In this document: piece after piece, positions 18,794-27,248 of the stretch
Layout: every line of letters begins with the position of its first letter
How positions within the stretch are numbered: the first letter of the stretch is position 1
Assembly: GCA_028285145.1 (NCBI GenBank)
Contig: JANQQC010000048.1
Span: 20,277-84,276, forward strand
From: Hyphomonadaceae bacterium
GTDB taxonomy: Bacteria; Pseudomonadota; Alphaproteobacteria; Caulobacterales; Hyphomonadaceae
DNA length: 64,000 bases
Direction: 5' to 3'
Notes under the pieces: model-generated
What the model saw: the letters and a program-made list of their open reading frames with translations, nothing else
Databases searched by the model: none
Told to the model about the DNA's origin: nothing
Made by a program: the position numbers and the translations under genes

Positions 18794-19932
18794 GCCGGCC
18801 TCTCTTCACTGCGAATGGACCAGGCCGCCGGGCCCTCTCTTTCCTGCGAGAACCGGCGGCCCCTCTGGAAGAAGAGCCAACTACCGCTTCCAACCACAAA
18901 GAGCGGCACGATCCACTGCGCCACGTTCAACGAAGGGTTGTTTGCGCTGGCGGACTGCACAGCCAGTTGTACGATAACGAGTCCCAGTGCCCCGGCCGTC
19001 GCAATGGTGATCCTTCGGCCATAGCCGCGCCGGCTGAAATCTCCGCCGAGAACAGCAATCACCGCGAGGAGGGCCATGGCGATGTTGAGAAGCGGCGTTG
19101 TCAGCCGCGCATGGGCCTCGGAGAGGTATCGCTCCCGGTCGTTGATCTGCTGGTAGTTGGTTTCATCCACGAAAAAGAGTTCGTGCAGGTACTTGTCCGA
19201 GGCCTTCAGGACGAGATCGGAGTCCTCTTTCAGGAATGGCGTCAGGTCGAAAGTGTACTTCTCAAAATCCAGAATGGTCAGAGCATCGTTCTCATCCAAC
19301 TCGTGGCGCTGGCCCCGATTCATCACGATCGCGGTTGTTCCCTCGACCGTCACAATCGCTCCGGACTGCGCGAGATAGTCTACCGAGCTTTCCGGATTGC
19401 GGGCATCCGAGATCATGATGCCCCGTAGCTCTCCCGAATTCAGGTCGCGGGCATAGAAGGTCAGTTCGTCACTCGCAGACGTGAACTGCCCGGGCCGGAT
19501 CAGGGCCGCCGCCAGATCGGCGCGTGCGTCGGAGATCGTTGCCCGCATCTCCCGCTGCGCTGTTGGCTGGACCCAGAGATTGATCGAAAGATGGACGACG
19601 GCGGCAAGCGCTGCCAGTCGCAGGATGGGAGATGCGGTCTGCCAGCGCGTCATGCCGGCCGCCTGTGCAACGACGATTTCAGAGTCCCTATGGATGCGGT
19701 TGAGCGCCCAGACACCGGCGACGAAAAGAGCGAGCGGCGTCAGCAGTGCAATGATCTGTGGAGCACCGAGAAGCACGACATAAAAGTAAGTGAGCGCAGA
19801 CTGTCGGCTTTCCACGATCAGGTCTGTCTGTGAAAGCCCTTGCGCGAGGATCGCCAAAATCGCCAGACCACCGACGATAATCACCACCGCGCGAAAGACC
19901 TCAAAGAAAAGATATCGCTGGACGCGGTTCAT
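18790..19932 (-). CDS. lptF: LPS export permease LptF
   Basis: Partner of LptG in the LPS exporter. The 380-residue protein has the same layout: hydrophobic segments at roughly 10-35, 55-80 and 100-120, a periplasmic domain, and further membrane segments near residues 285-360. It has the YxFxEVFR N-terminus and the DSEIVVAQAAGMTRW coupling region typical of LptF. It is divergent from pepA with 105 bases between the starts, a gene arrangement conserved in many proteobacteria. Confidence 0.95.
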   Translation of the reverse strand: MNRVQRYLFFEVFRAVVIIVGGLAILAILAQGLSQTDLIVESRQSALTYFYVVLLGAPQIIALLTPLALFVAGVWALNRIHRDSEIVVAQAAGMTRWQTASPILRLAALAAVVHLSINLWVQPTAQREMRATISDARADLAAALIRPGQFTSASDELTFYARDLNSGELRGIMISDARNPESSVDYLAQSGAIVTVEGTTAIVMNRGQRHELDENDALTILDFEKYTFDLTPFLKEDSDLVLKASDKYLHELFFVDETNYQQINDRERYLSEAHARLTTPLLNIAMALLAVIAVLGGDFSRRGYGRRITIATAGALGLVIVQLAVQSASANNPSLNVAQWIVPLFVVGSGSWLFFQRGRRFSQEREGPAAWSIRSEERPA

Positions 19933-20037
19933 GCGTACAGCTCCTGAATCATGAGCGAATTCGACACAAGACCTTAGCTAGCGAGTTGCGCCCGGCGCGT
20001 CGATGCTTAGTTTCCGCTACAAACGGAGTTGTTACAG

Positions 20038-21507
20038 ATGAAAATATCATTCGCGGCAGAAGCCAAAGCGGACATTGCTGCCTTTCTGGTCGATGAGGGT
20101 GGAAAGCTCTCCGGCGCGGCCATCGAAATGGACAAGGCAGCAGGTGGGCTTTTGAGCGAAGCGATCGCGGCCGATCGCTTCAGCGGAAAGACCGGTCAGC
20201 AGGCTTTTGTGGTTCTCCCGAAGGGACTTTCGGCAAAGCGCGCGGCGCTTGTCGGTGCCGGCAAAAAGAAGGGGCGGGGGGCACGCGAATACGAAACGAT
20301 CGGTGGTGCCATCGTGAAGGCTCACGCCAATAGCGGCTTCAAATCCATTGCCGTACATGTCGATGATGCGGAGGATGGCGCGCGCGTCGCTGCCGGGGCG
20401 AAGCTCGCTGCGTATCGGTTCGATGAGTACTTCACAAAACTCAAACCCGATCAGAAGCCAAGCGTGACATCCTTCAGCGTCGTCACTGAGGATGAAAAGG
20501 CGGCCCGCGCGGCATGGAAGCCGCTCAATGCGGCAACGGACGGCACCTATCTCGCCCGCGATCTCGTGAACCTACCGCCAAATGACCTCTACCCCGGCAG
20601 CTTCGCTAAGCGGATCGAAGCGCTTGAGAAGCTCGGCATGGAAGTCGAGATCCTTGGCGAGAAGGAGATGACCAGGCTGAAGATGCACTCGCTGCTTGGC
20701 GTTGGTCAGGGCAGCCGTAAGGAATCCAAGCTAGGCATTATGAAGTGGATGGGGGCCAAGGATAAAGACGCCGATCCGGTCATCCTCGTCGGCAAAGGCG
20801 TGACGTTCGATACGGGTGGTATTTCGCTGAAGCCCGGTGCCGGGATGGAAGACATGCGCGGCGATATGGGAGGTGCCGGTGCTGTGACAGGGACCATGCG
20901 CGCGCTCGCCGAACGCAAGGCGAAAGCGAATGTCATCGGCCTGGTCGGTCTTGTGGAGAACATGCCTGACGGAGATGCCCAACGCCCGGGCGATATCGTC
21001 AAGACGGCAGACGGTCAGACCATCGAGATTCAGAATACTGATGCCGAAGGCCGCCTCGTGCTCGCAGATGTCCTCTGGTACGCGCAAAAGCACTTCAAGC
21101 CAGCCGCCATGGTGGATCTCGCGACGCTGACGGGGGCGATCGTTATCTCTCTTGGTCATCACCACGCTGGCATGTTCACAGACAGTGATGATCTCTCGGA
21201 TGAGCTGTCCAAAGCAGGCATGAACGAAGGTGAGCGCGTCTGGCGGCTTCCGCTCGGGCCTGAATATGATCGGCTGCTCAAATCGAAGTTCGCGGATATG
21301 CGGAACATTGGCGGACGTGCGGCGGGATCCATCACGGCTGCCCAGTTCCTCAAGCGCTTCGTCAATGACGGCGTGAAATGGGCACACCTCGATATTGCTG
21401 GCGTCGCCTGGGTCGAGGGTCACAAAGAAGCGACCGATCCAAGCTGGGCCTCAGGCTTTGGGCCGCGTCTGCTCGATCGTTGGATTGCGGACAATTACGA
21501 GGACTAG
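20038..21507 (+). CDS. pepA: Leucyl aminopeptidase (M17)
   Basis: Manganese/zinc-dependent aminopeptidase that removes N-terminal residues from peptides. The 489-residue protein has an N-terminal macro-like domain and a C-terminal catalytic domain with VGKGVTFDTGG (K253, D258) and the M17 signature NTDAEGRL (333-340). A TTG at 20029 is in frame but leaves no room for the GGAG at 20025-20028, so ATG 20038 is taken as the start. holC follows after three bases. Confidence 0.96.
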   Translation: MKISFAAEAKADIAAFLVDEGGKLSGAAIEMDKAAGGLLSEAIAADRFSGKTGQQAFVVLPKGLSAKRAALVGAGKKKGRGAREYETIGGAIVKAHANSGFKSIAVHVDDAEDGARVAAGAKLAAYRFDEYFTKLKPDQKPSVTSFSVVTEDEKAARAAWKPLNAATDGTYLARDLVNLPPNDLYPGSFAKRIEALEKLGMEVEILGEKEMTRLKMHSLLGVGQGSRKESKLGIMKWMGAKDKDADPVILVGKGVTFDTGGISLKPGAGMEDMRGDMGGAGAVTGTMRALAERKAKANVIGLVGLVENMPDGDAQRPGDIVKTADGQTIEIQNTDAEGRLVLADVLWYAQKHFKPAAMVDLATLTGAIVISLGHHHAGMFTDSDDLSDELSKAGMNEGERVWRLPLGPEYDRLLKSKFADMRNIGGRAAGSITAAQFLKRFVNDGVKWAHLDIAGVAWVEGHKEATDPSWASGFGPRLLDRWIADNYED

Positions 21508-21510
21508 ACC

Positions 21511-21981
21511 TTGGCGGACGGCGGCCCCGAATGGTGGTTTTACCATCTCGAGCGGACAACGCTCGAGCAGGCCGTTGGGCCGCTTCTGGAAAAATGCCTT
21601 GAGCGTGGCTGGCGAGTGCTGGCCGTCAGTCCGAGCCCGGAGCGCCGGGCCGCGCTCGATCAGGCGCTCTGGACATATGACGACCAGAGTTTCCTTCCGC
21701 ATGGCGAGGCTGCCGCACCGGGACTACCGGTTGAACGTCAACCGATCCTGATCGCGAGCGAGACCGACAACGCCAACGGCGCGGCTGCGCTCTTGCTGAT
21801 GGACGGTGTCGATGCCTCACCCGATGCGCCCTTTGAGCGCTGTATGGTGATGTTCGATGGCGGCGACAGCGAAACCCGCAGCAAGGCGCGTGCGCAGTTC
21901 AAGGCAGCCAAGGATGCCGGCCTCGTCACCCGCTACTTTCAGCAGACCGGACGCGGCGGATGGTCAGAAGCTGGAGTTTGA
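21511..21981 (+). CDS. holC: DNA polymerase III subunit chi
   Basis: Clamp-loader accessory subunit that links the replicase to SSB. The 156-residue protein has the HolC features: an N-terminal WWFYHLERTTLEQAVGPLLEK segment, then LWTYDDQSFLPHG and a C-terminal half containing PILIASE and ERCMVMFDGGD. It starts with TTG, with an AGGA seven bases upstream, and follows pepA by three bases, the conserved pepA-holC order. Confidence 0.9.
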   Translation: MADGGPEWWFYHLERTTLEQAVGPLLEKCLERGWRVLAVSPSPERRAALDQALWTYDDQSFLPHGEAAAPGLPVERQPILIASETDNANGAAALLLMDGVDASPDAPFERCMVMFDGGDSETRSKARAQFKAAKDAGLVTRYFQQTGRGGWSEAGV

Positions 21982-21985
21982 CCTG

Positions 21986-22879
21986 CTACAATCCACCCGC
22001 GTCGGCACGCTCTGACACGCTTTCGTAGAGGTCGTCGCCCCAGCCGGCGACCTTGCCATTGAACAGAAACTCCGGAGGGACGACTTCCGGATTCTCGCCG
22101 GGCCCGGTTGGTGGGGTGAAGTAGCCGAGCGCGTAGCTGCCCATGGAGTAGCCCAGCAGGGCCTGAAGCTCAGGATCGAATTCCCTCGCGATCTGAGGCG
22201 GGCAGGAGAGATACTGGTTCTCCTCCTGCCGCAGCCATCCAAGGGCGTAAGTGATGTTCAATCCCATACGGTCCGCGTCAGACGTGTTCGCGCCGCCGCC
22301 ATGAATGACGGAACCCGAATACACGAGAACAGAACCAGCCGGCATTTCGGCATACTGGACTTCACTGTCGTCCGGTTTGCGCTCGGGGTCCCAATTGTTC
22401 GACCCGGGGACCACTTGCGTGGCTCCGTTCTCCTTCGTGAAATCGGTGACGGCCCAGATCGTATTGAATTGAGGCTCCAGATTCTTCGGAAGGAAGCCAC
22501 CCCAGGCGAGCCGATCCCGGTGGAGGGCTTGCTTGGCCTGGCCCGGCATGATGCGGATCAGTTGTGTTAGGTGTAGCTGAACCTTCTCGCAATAAGGCTT
22601 TAGGAAGCCCTCCGCCGCCTTCAGGATCGCTTTGTTCATCACGATGTCCCGGCAGGCCTCCGAGCGTGCGACCAGCGCCCCGGTCCGTGTCGTCTTGCGC
22701 CCAGTGAAATCATCTCGCCCGGCATCGGTTGCTTCGACGTAGGGCATGATCTCCGACTTCAGTTTCGCAAGTGCTTCTGAATTCAGTACGCCTTCGACGA
22801 TGACGGCTCCATCTCGCTCGACGATGTCTCTGATTTCGTTCGGCGAGGCTTTGGCGGACAGGTGGACAAGGTCGGGCAT
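21986..22879 (-). CDS. Phytanoyl-CoA dioxygenase (PhyH) family protein
   Basis: A predicted Fe(II)/2-oxoglutarate-dependent hydroxylase of 297 residues. The metal-binding facial triad is visible as HRD (H120, D122) and the distal His in VIHGGGANTS (H193), with R204 placed to bind 2-oxoglutarate. The start at 22879 has GGAG seven bases upstream; an open extension to 22972 overlaps the TetR gene and is rejected. It begins 11 bases after the TetR stop, so the regulator probably controls it. Substrate unknown; the family acts on fatty acyl chains and various small molecules. Confidence 0.88.
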   Translation of the reverse strand: MPDLVHLSAKASPNEIRDIVERDGAVIVEGVLNSEALAKLKSEIMPYVEATDAGRDDFTGRKTTRTGALVARSEACRDIVMNKAILKAAEGFLKPYCEKVQLHLTQLIRIMPGQAKQALHRDRLAWGGFLPKNLEPQFNTIWAVTDFTKENGATQVVPGSNNWDPERKPDDSEVQYAEMPAGSVLVYSGSVIHGGGANTSDADRMGLNITYALGWLRQEENQYLSCPPQIAREFDPELQALLGYSMGSYALGYFTPPTGPGENPEVVPPEFLFNGKVAGWGDDLYESVSERADAGGL

Positions 22880-22890
22880 GGCGGTCTCCT

Positions 22891-23463
22891 TCAGACGGTC
22901 TGGGGTTGGATTGAGGTGAGCAGGGGGCCGATCATGGTCTCCAGCAACGCGCGTTGGCGCTCTGGTGGCCATAACTCTGGTTCGAGTGTCACGCGGACAC
23001 CAATTCCATCCACCGCTGCGATGATGGCTGCCGCAGCGCGGCGTGGCTCAGGATGTCGTCCAGCGATCGTCTTAGCGGTGCCCTCTTCGATTTCGTCGTA
23101 ATACTGCTGATGTATCTGGCGCAGAGCAGGAACGTTTGGCGCGCGGCCCCAATAGGCGAGCCACACGCGCCACTCGGCACGCCTCTCCGGCGTGACGGGC
23201 AGGACTTCAGTTATGCTGTCGAGGGTTAGCTCATGGTCTGGTGCGTCGATGCCGCTGAAGAGGCGTGTACACACTTCGTCCAATGCCGCCGCGAGTACCG
23301 CGTCCTTGTCAGAGAAGTAATGCGCAACCGCGCCCGTCGTGACGCCTGCCGCCTTGGCGATGTCTGTCAGCTTCACGGCATCCAGGCCCTGGTCGGCAAT
23401 TGCGTCGACGGCCGCGCTGGCAATGGAGCGGCGGCGTTCTTCGTGGTCAACTAGTTTTGGCAT
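22891..23463 (-). CDS. TetR/AcrR-family regulator
   Basis: A 190-residue repressor-type protein with an N-terminal helix-turn-helix: VKLTDIAKAAGVTTGAVAHY around residues 31-50, followed by FSDKDAVLAAAL. The C-terminal ligand domain resembles BetI-like TetR proteins. The start at MPKLVDHEE is chosen because the upstream part of the open frame is hydrophobic and non-homologous. It precedes the PhyH-family gene on the same strand and is divergent from recQ. Confidence 0.92.
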   Translation of the reverse strand: MPKLVDHEERRRSIASAAVDAIADQGLDAVKLTDIAKAAGVTTGAVAHYFSDKDAVLAAALDEVCTRLFSGIDAPDHELTLDSITEVLPVTPERRAEWRVWLAYWGRAPNVPALRQIHQQYYDEIEEGTAKTIAGRHPEPRRAAAAIIAAVDGIGVRVTLEPELWPPERQRALLETMIGPLLTSIQPQTV

Positions 23464-23556
23464 AATGATGATAATAAAACATATCTTGTGTGTTTCAGCA
23501 ACGTCTTTGTCTGGAATTTCTTGCCCCGCGGTGGCGACTCCCGCGAAATGCACGTC

Positions 23557-25392
23557 ATGCAAAATCTCAGCACGCTAGATGACGCTCGCGCACTCCTGCA
23601 GCGCGTTTATGGCTACGAGGCCTTCCGTGGATTGCAGGAAGATGTCATCGCTGATGGTCTCGCTGGCAAAGACGTGCTGGCCGTGCTGCCGACGGGCGGG
23701 GGCAAGTCGCTCTGCTACCAGATCCCGGCGCAGCTCCGGCCGGGCTGTGGGATCGTGGTCTCGCCGCTGATTGCACTGATGGCCGATCAGGTCGACGCGC
23801 TGAAGGTCGTCGGCGTTCGGGCGGAGCGGTTGGACAGCTCAATGGACTTCGAGGCGCGGGACCGGGCGATCGCGGCGGCGCAGGCGGGCGAGATGGACCT
23901 GCTCTATGTGTCGCCGGAGGCGCTGGCGAGCGGGCTCGGGCGGCGGCTGGCGGGGATGGACGTCTCGCTCATCGCGGTGGACGAGGCGCACTGCGTCAGC
24001 CAGTGGGGCCATGACTTCCGGCCAGACTATCGCGCGCTGCATAATCTCAAGGGGCTTTTCCCCGGCGTGCCGCGCATGGCGGTGACGGCGACGGCGGATA
24101 CCCGGACGCGCGACGACATCCTCGCCCAGCTCCAGCTCGACAGTCCGTCGGTTCACGTGGCGAGCTTCGACCGGCCAAACCTGACCCTCGCCGCTGAGCC
24201 CAAGCAGGGCGGGCGGACGGACCGGGTGGTCTCGCTGGTGCGCCAACGCAAGGGCCAGTCGGGCATTGTGTACGCCGCCACGAGAGACGCGACGGAGAAG
24301 CTGGCCGATGCGCTGGAGCGGGCGGGCATTCCGGCGCTGGCCTATCATGCCGGGCTGGAGGCGGAGCTTCGCTCGGATAGACAACGCCGCTTCCTGCTGG
24401 AGGAGGGGCTGGTCATGTGCGCCACGGTCGCCTTCGGCATGGGCGTGGACAAACCCGATGTGCGCTTTGTCATTCATGCCGATCCGCCAAAGACCATCGA
24501 GGCTTACTGGCAGGAGGTCGGCCGGGCCGGGCGCGACGGGGAGCCGGCCGACGGGGTGGCGCTGTTCGGGCCGGCGGATATGCGGCGCTCGCTGAGCTGG
24601 ACCTATGACAGCGACGCTGCGCCGGAGGTGAAGCAGGTGCAGGTCAACAAGACCCGCCAGCTCTATGCCTTCTTCAATGGCGACCAGTGTCGGCGGGCCG
24701 CGGTGCGATCCTATTTCGGCGAGGCCGACCCAGAGCCTTGCGGAGTGTGCGATGCCTGCCTTTCGGAAGGCGGGGAGACATTCGATGCGACGCGCTGGGC
24801 GCAGATGGCCGTGTCAGCCGTCCTCAGATGCGGCCAGCGGATCGGGCGCGGGCGGCTCGTCACCCATCTTCGCGGCGAGGCGAAGGATGACTTCGACCAG
24901 GACCTCTCCACGCTCTCGACTTATGGCATCGGCGAAGACCTCGCCAAGCCCGGCTGGAATGCGGTGTTCGACGCCCTCTTGTTCTCTGGCCTGCTGGCCG
25001 AAGGCGGGGAGGCGATGCGGCCGGTGATCGTCGTGCCCGATGCCGACGCGGCCAAGGCCCTGTTCAAGGGCGAGCGTACCCTGATGCTGCGCGAGGACCC
25101 GGCGGCCCGGCGCACGCGCAAAAAGGGCGGCTCAGCGGCCTCCAAAGCCATGGTCGACGACCTCTCCTCCCGCGACCGCGCACTGTTCGACGCCCTGCGG
25201 GACTGGCGGCTGGAAACGGCCAAGGCCGGCGGCGTGCCGCCCTATGTGATCTTCCACGACAAGACGCTCGCCGCGATCGCCCATGACCGTCCGTCGACGA
25301 CCGAAGCGCTGCGCGCGATCAGCGGCGTGGGAGAGAAAAAGGCCGAGCGCTATGCGAGCGAGGTCGCCCGCATCGTTCAGGAGGCGGCCTGA
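23557..25392 (+). CDS. recQ: ATP-dependent DNA helicase RecQ
   Basis: 3'-5' helicase for recombination and replication-fork repair. The 611-residue protein has the Walker A PTGGGKS (45-51), DEAH (142-145) followed by CVSQWGHDFRPDY, the motif VI region QEVGRAGRDG, a zinc-binding domain with CGVCDAC, a winged-helix region and a C-terminal HRDC domain around residues 530-610. An ATG at 23548 is an alternative start three codons upstream. Its last 16 bases overlap the 3' end of the opposite-strand gene. Confidence 0.96.
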   Translation: MQNLSTLDDARALLQRVYGYEAFRGLQEDVIADGLAGKDVLAVLPTGGGKSLCYQIPAQLRPGCGIVVSPLIALMADQVDALKVVGVRAERLDSSMDFEARDRAIAAAQAGEMDLLYVSPEALASGLGRRLAGMDVSLIAVDEAHCVSQWGHDFRPDYRALHNLKGLFPGVPRMAVTATADTRTRDDILAQLQLDSPSVHVASFDRPNLTLAAEPKQGGRTDRVVSLVRQRKGQSGIVYAATRDATEKLADALERAGIPALAYHAGLEAELRSDRQRRFLLEEGLVMCATVAFGMGVDKPDVRFVIHADPPKTIEAYWQEVGRAGRDGEPADGVALFGPADMRRSLSWTYDSDAAPEVKQVQVNKTRQLYAFFNGDQCRRAAVRSYFGEADPEPCGVCDACLSEGGETFDATRWAQMAVSAVLRCGQRIGRGRLVTHLRGEAKDDFDQDLSTLSTYGIGEDLAKPGWNAVFDALLFSGLLAEGGEAMRPVIVVPDADAAKALFKGERTLMLREDPAARRTRKKGGSAASKAMVDDLSSRDRALFDALRDWRLETAKAGGVPPYVIFHDKTLAAIAHDRPSTTEALRAISGVGEKKAERYASEVARIVQEAA

Positions 25393-26159
25393 GCAGCCGC
25401 AGACACCGGCGGCCCGCGCTCCAGCGCCAGACGGGCAAGCCGGGTCAGCTCTGCCAGCGCCCCTGAGATGAGCGGGTCTCCGCCGCGCCGGCGATAGCCC
25501 GGCGGCCAGCCGGGGCGCAGCGGCGTCACACGGACCGGCCGGCGATGCGCAGGCGGCAAGGCTCCCATCGCCGCAGACCGGGCGAGCCGGCGCGCCATGC
25601 GCCGCGCGGCGGGAGCCGGGTCCTCCAGCAGGCTTTGCAGGGCGGAGAGGCGCGCAAAGGTGCGCGCGGCCTCGACCGCGCGATCCGCATCCCGCGTGCC
25701 CTGAACCGGCGGTGTCCACGTCGCACCAGCCTCCATCCGGCGGATGCGGGGGACTTCGGCGTCCGGCACGCGGCGCTGGTCGTTATGCGGCCGAGGAAAG
25801 CCGGGCAGCGTGTCTGTCAGGGGGAGCAGCGCTTGCCGCTCATCCCGGCGAAGGCCGGGATCTCCGGAAACAGGGCCCGGACGGGCTGAAAAAGATCCCG
25901 GATCAAGTCCGGGATCAGCGGAGATTTTGACCTCCGGCAGGCCGTCCATCATCGCGGCCAGAAGCACCAGCCGGCGGGCCATGGCCTCGGCCGGGCGGAT
26001 AAGGCGGAGCGCGGCGAGGCGCACACAGGCCGGCAGCTGCGCCGGAGCCGGCCCGGACGCCCAGCCGACCAGAGCACAAACCTGCGCCACCAGCGCCCGC
26101 AGCCGGGGCCAGTTCATCCGCGCGCAATACGCGGCCTCGGAAGCGAGCGCCTGATCCAT
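25377..26159 (-). CDS. Hypothetical protein, Ala/Arg-rich, with an in-frame palindromic repeat insertion
   Basis: A 260-residue protein I do not recognise. It is rich in Ala, Arg and Pro, has no signal peptide or clear membrane segment, and contains two similar helical RxARxxAxL regions (about 45-72 and 165-195). Between them residues of the DPGLDPGS and GDPGLRRDE type come from a palindromic repeat (25842-25916) that has inserted without breaking the frame. Its first ~50 codons are duplicated at 26960-27144. The codon pattern is consistent with coding, but composition alone could mimic this, so existence as a protein is likely rather than sure. Confidence 0.6.
   Translation of the reverse strand: MDQALASEAAYCARMNWPRLRALVAQVCALVGWASGPAPAQLPACVRLAALRLIRPAEAMARRLVLLAAMMDGLPEVKISADPGLDPGSFSARPGPVSGDPGLRRDERQALLPLTDTLPGFPRPHNDQRRVPDAEVPRIRRMEAGATWTPPVQGTRDADRAVEAARTFARLSALQSLLEDPAPAARRMARRLARSAAMGALPPAHRRPVRVTPLRPGWPPGYRRRGGDPLISGALAELTRLARLALERGPPVSAAAQAAS
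25842..25916. repeat. Two-hairpin palindromic repeat element inside a coding sequence
   Basis: Two perfect inverted repeats lie 32 bases apart: an 8-bp stem ATCCCGGC/GCCGGGAT with loop GAAG at 25842-25861, and a 9-bp stem GATCCCGGA/TCCGGGATC with loop TCAAG at 25894-25916. On the plus strand the first reads as the 'IPAKAGIS' type peptide and on the minus strand both read as 'DPGL' peptides, the signature of dispersed short palindromic repeats found through many alphaproteobacterial genomes. Family membership is from memory of that pattern. Confidence 0.75.
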
Positions 26160-26210
26160 CGGCAGGGATCATAGCTGTGCCGACAAGGCGGGGGATAAGT
26201 TTGCTGGATG
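26017..26210. repeat. Direct repeat, copy 1 (5' end of the 260-residue gene and its upstream region)
   Basis: About 194 bases covering the first ~48 codons of the gene at 25377-26159 and ~50 bases upstream of its start. It is nearly identical to 26960-27144, roughly nine in ten bases by eye. Similarity ends abruptly after TTTGCTGGATG on the right and before AGGCGCACACAGG on the left. Confidence 0.85.
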
Positions 26211-26441
26211 GGTAATGGGGATGGGCGAAAGGGTGGGGATAGAGCCACTTAATACCAATAGGGACGTCGGAAATTATGTTTGCAATGTCTACTTTGGGTA
26301 AGGGTTGGAAATCCAATTCTAATCCTCGTGAGCGGCTAGCGAGAGTAATATTAGCAAACAAGGAAAAGTGATTTTGATTATCAAATCACACAGTTTTATC
26401 AATGAGATTGCATTTTAAGGTAGAATCTCCATATTGCAGAA

Positions 26442-26954
26442 ATGGCTGTTTGCAACTTTGCCCAAGCTTGGCCCCGCAATCCACAAGTGCCTTCTGTGTG
26501 GCACGACTCCTCGCGCGATCTATGGGTGAAGACGCCTTTTGCGAATGACAACCGCGAAACGCTCACAAACGGCAAGACTAAAGGCGTGAAGCTTAACTGG
26601 AACAAAGCCGACAAGCACTGGGAGCTTGCCAAAGGGCGCTACGAGGAGATCGTAGCAGTGCTATTGCATAAATGGGGTAGGTGTTGGGTTATTCAAAATC
26701 AGAACCTTCAAGAGACATGTGCGTATAGCTGTCGCACCGCGAAAGGTCCCGACTGCACATGCTCTTGCGGCGGTGTCTATCACGGGAGCGAGAGTCACGA
26801 GCGCTGGTACGATATTGGCGAAACGTTTTCGACCCGGCACACGGGCACCGAGCTATCGTGCCGAATACTCACACCGAACGACCTCACCGCTGGTGCAGTC
26901 GCCAAGATCAAGAAAGAGCCGAGAGTGTACGCGCCAAACGACCCTTGGCCGTAA
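26442..26954 (+). CDS. Cys-rich hypothetical protein lying between direct repeats
   Basis: A 170-residue ORF of clearly lower GC and different codon use than its neighbours. The middle part is Trp/Lys-rich (LNWNKADKHWELAKGRY). A cluster C93, C97, C105, C107, C109 followed by H114-G (ETCAYSC, CTCSCGG, VYHG) looks like a metal-binding site; I have seen this CxCxC-GG-xxHG arrangement in small actinobacterial and mobile-element proteins, but no function is known to me. No good Shine-Dalgarno precedes the ATG, so the start is uncertain. The 280 bases upstream (26160-26441) hold copy 1 sequence and AT-rich DNA with an imperfect inverted repeat at 26368-26389, but no gene. Confidence 0.55.
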   Translation: MAVCNFAQAWPRNPQVPSVWHDSSRDLWVKTPFANDNRETLTNGKTKGVKLNWNKADKHWELAKGRYEEIVAVLLHKWGRCWVIQNQNLQETCAYSCRTAKGPDCTCSCGGVYHGSESHERWYDIGETFSTRHTGTELSCRILTPNDLTAGAVAKIKKEPRVYAPNDPWP

Positions 26955-26959
26955 TCAAC

Positions 26960-27093
26960 AGGCGCACACAGGCGGGCAGCTGCGCCGGAGCCGGGCCAGA
27001 CGTCCAGCTGACAAGTGTGCAGACCTGCGCCCGCAAACGGGGCCAGTTCATCCGCGCGCAATATGCCGCCTCAGAAGCGAGCGCCTGATCCAT
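26960..27093 (-). pseudogene. Truncated duplicate of the 5' end of the 260-residue hypothetical gene
   Basis: From the ATG at 27093 the reading frame gives MDQALASEAAYCARMNWPRL, as in the intact gene ending at 25377, and remains similar for about 44 codons. It then runs into unrelated sequence (LLITAKGR) and stops. It is a fragment left by duplication, not a functional gene. Confidence 0.75.
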
Positions 27094-27144
27094 CGGGAGG
27101 GATCATAGCTTTGCGGACAAGGAGGGGGATAAGTTTGCTGGATG
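26960..27144. repeat. Direct repeat, copy 2
   Basis: Second copy of 26017-26210, in the same orientation. It lacks nine bases (three codons) present in copy 1 and has scattered substitutions. The two copies bracket the low-GC ORF at 26442-26954. Confidence 0.85.
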
Positions 27145-27248
27145 TGTATCAACGACTAGCGGAAGGGCGGGGACAAACCATCGACTATCAAGTTCGCGAA
27201 GCAAAACCAGCGACCAAGCTCTAGCAGCGTGTGATCGAAGTCCGATAG

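Noticed and set aside
26368..26389. Imperfect AT-rich inverted repeat as a possible transposon end or terminator
   Set aside because: Short, with a bulge, no T-run and no second copy seen; mentioned only in the neighbouring gene entry.
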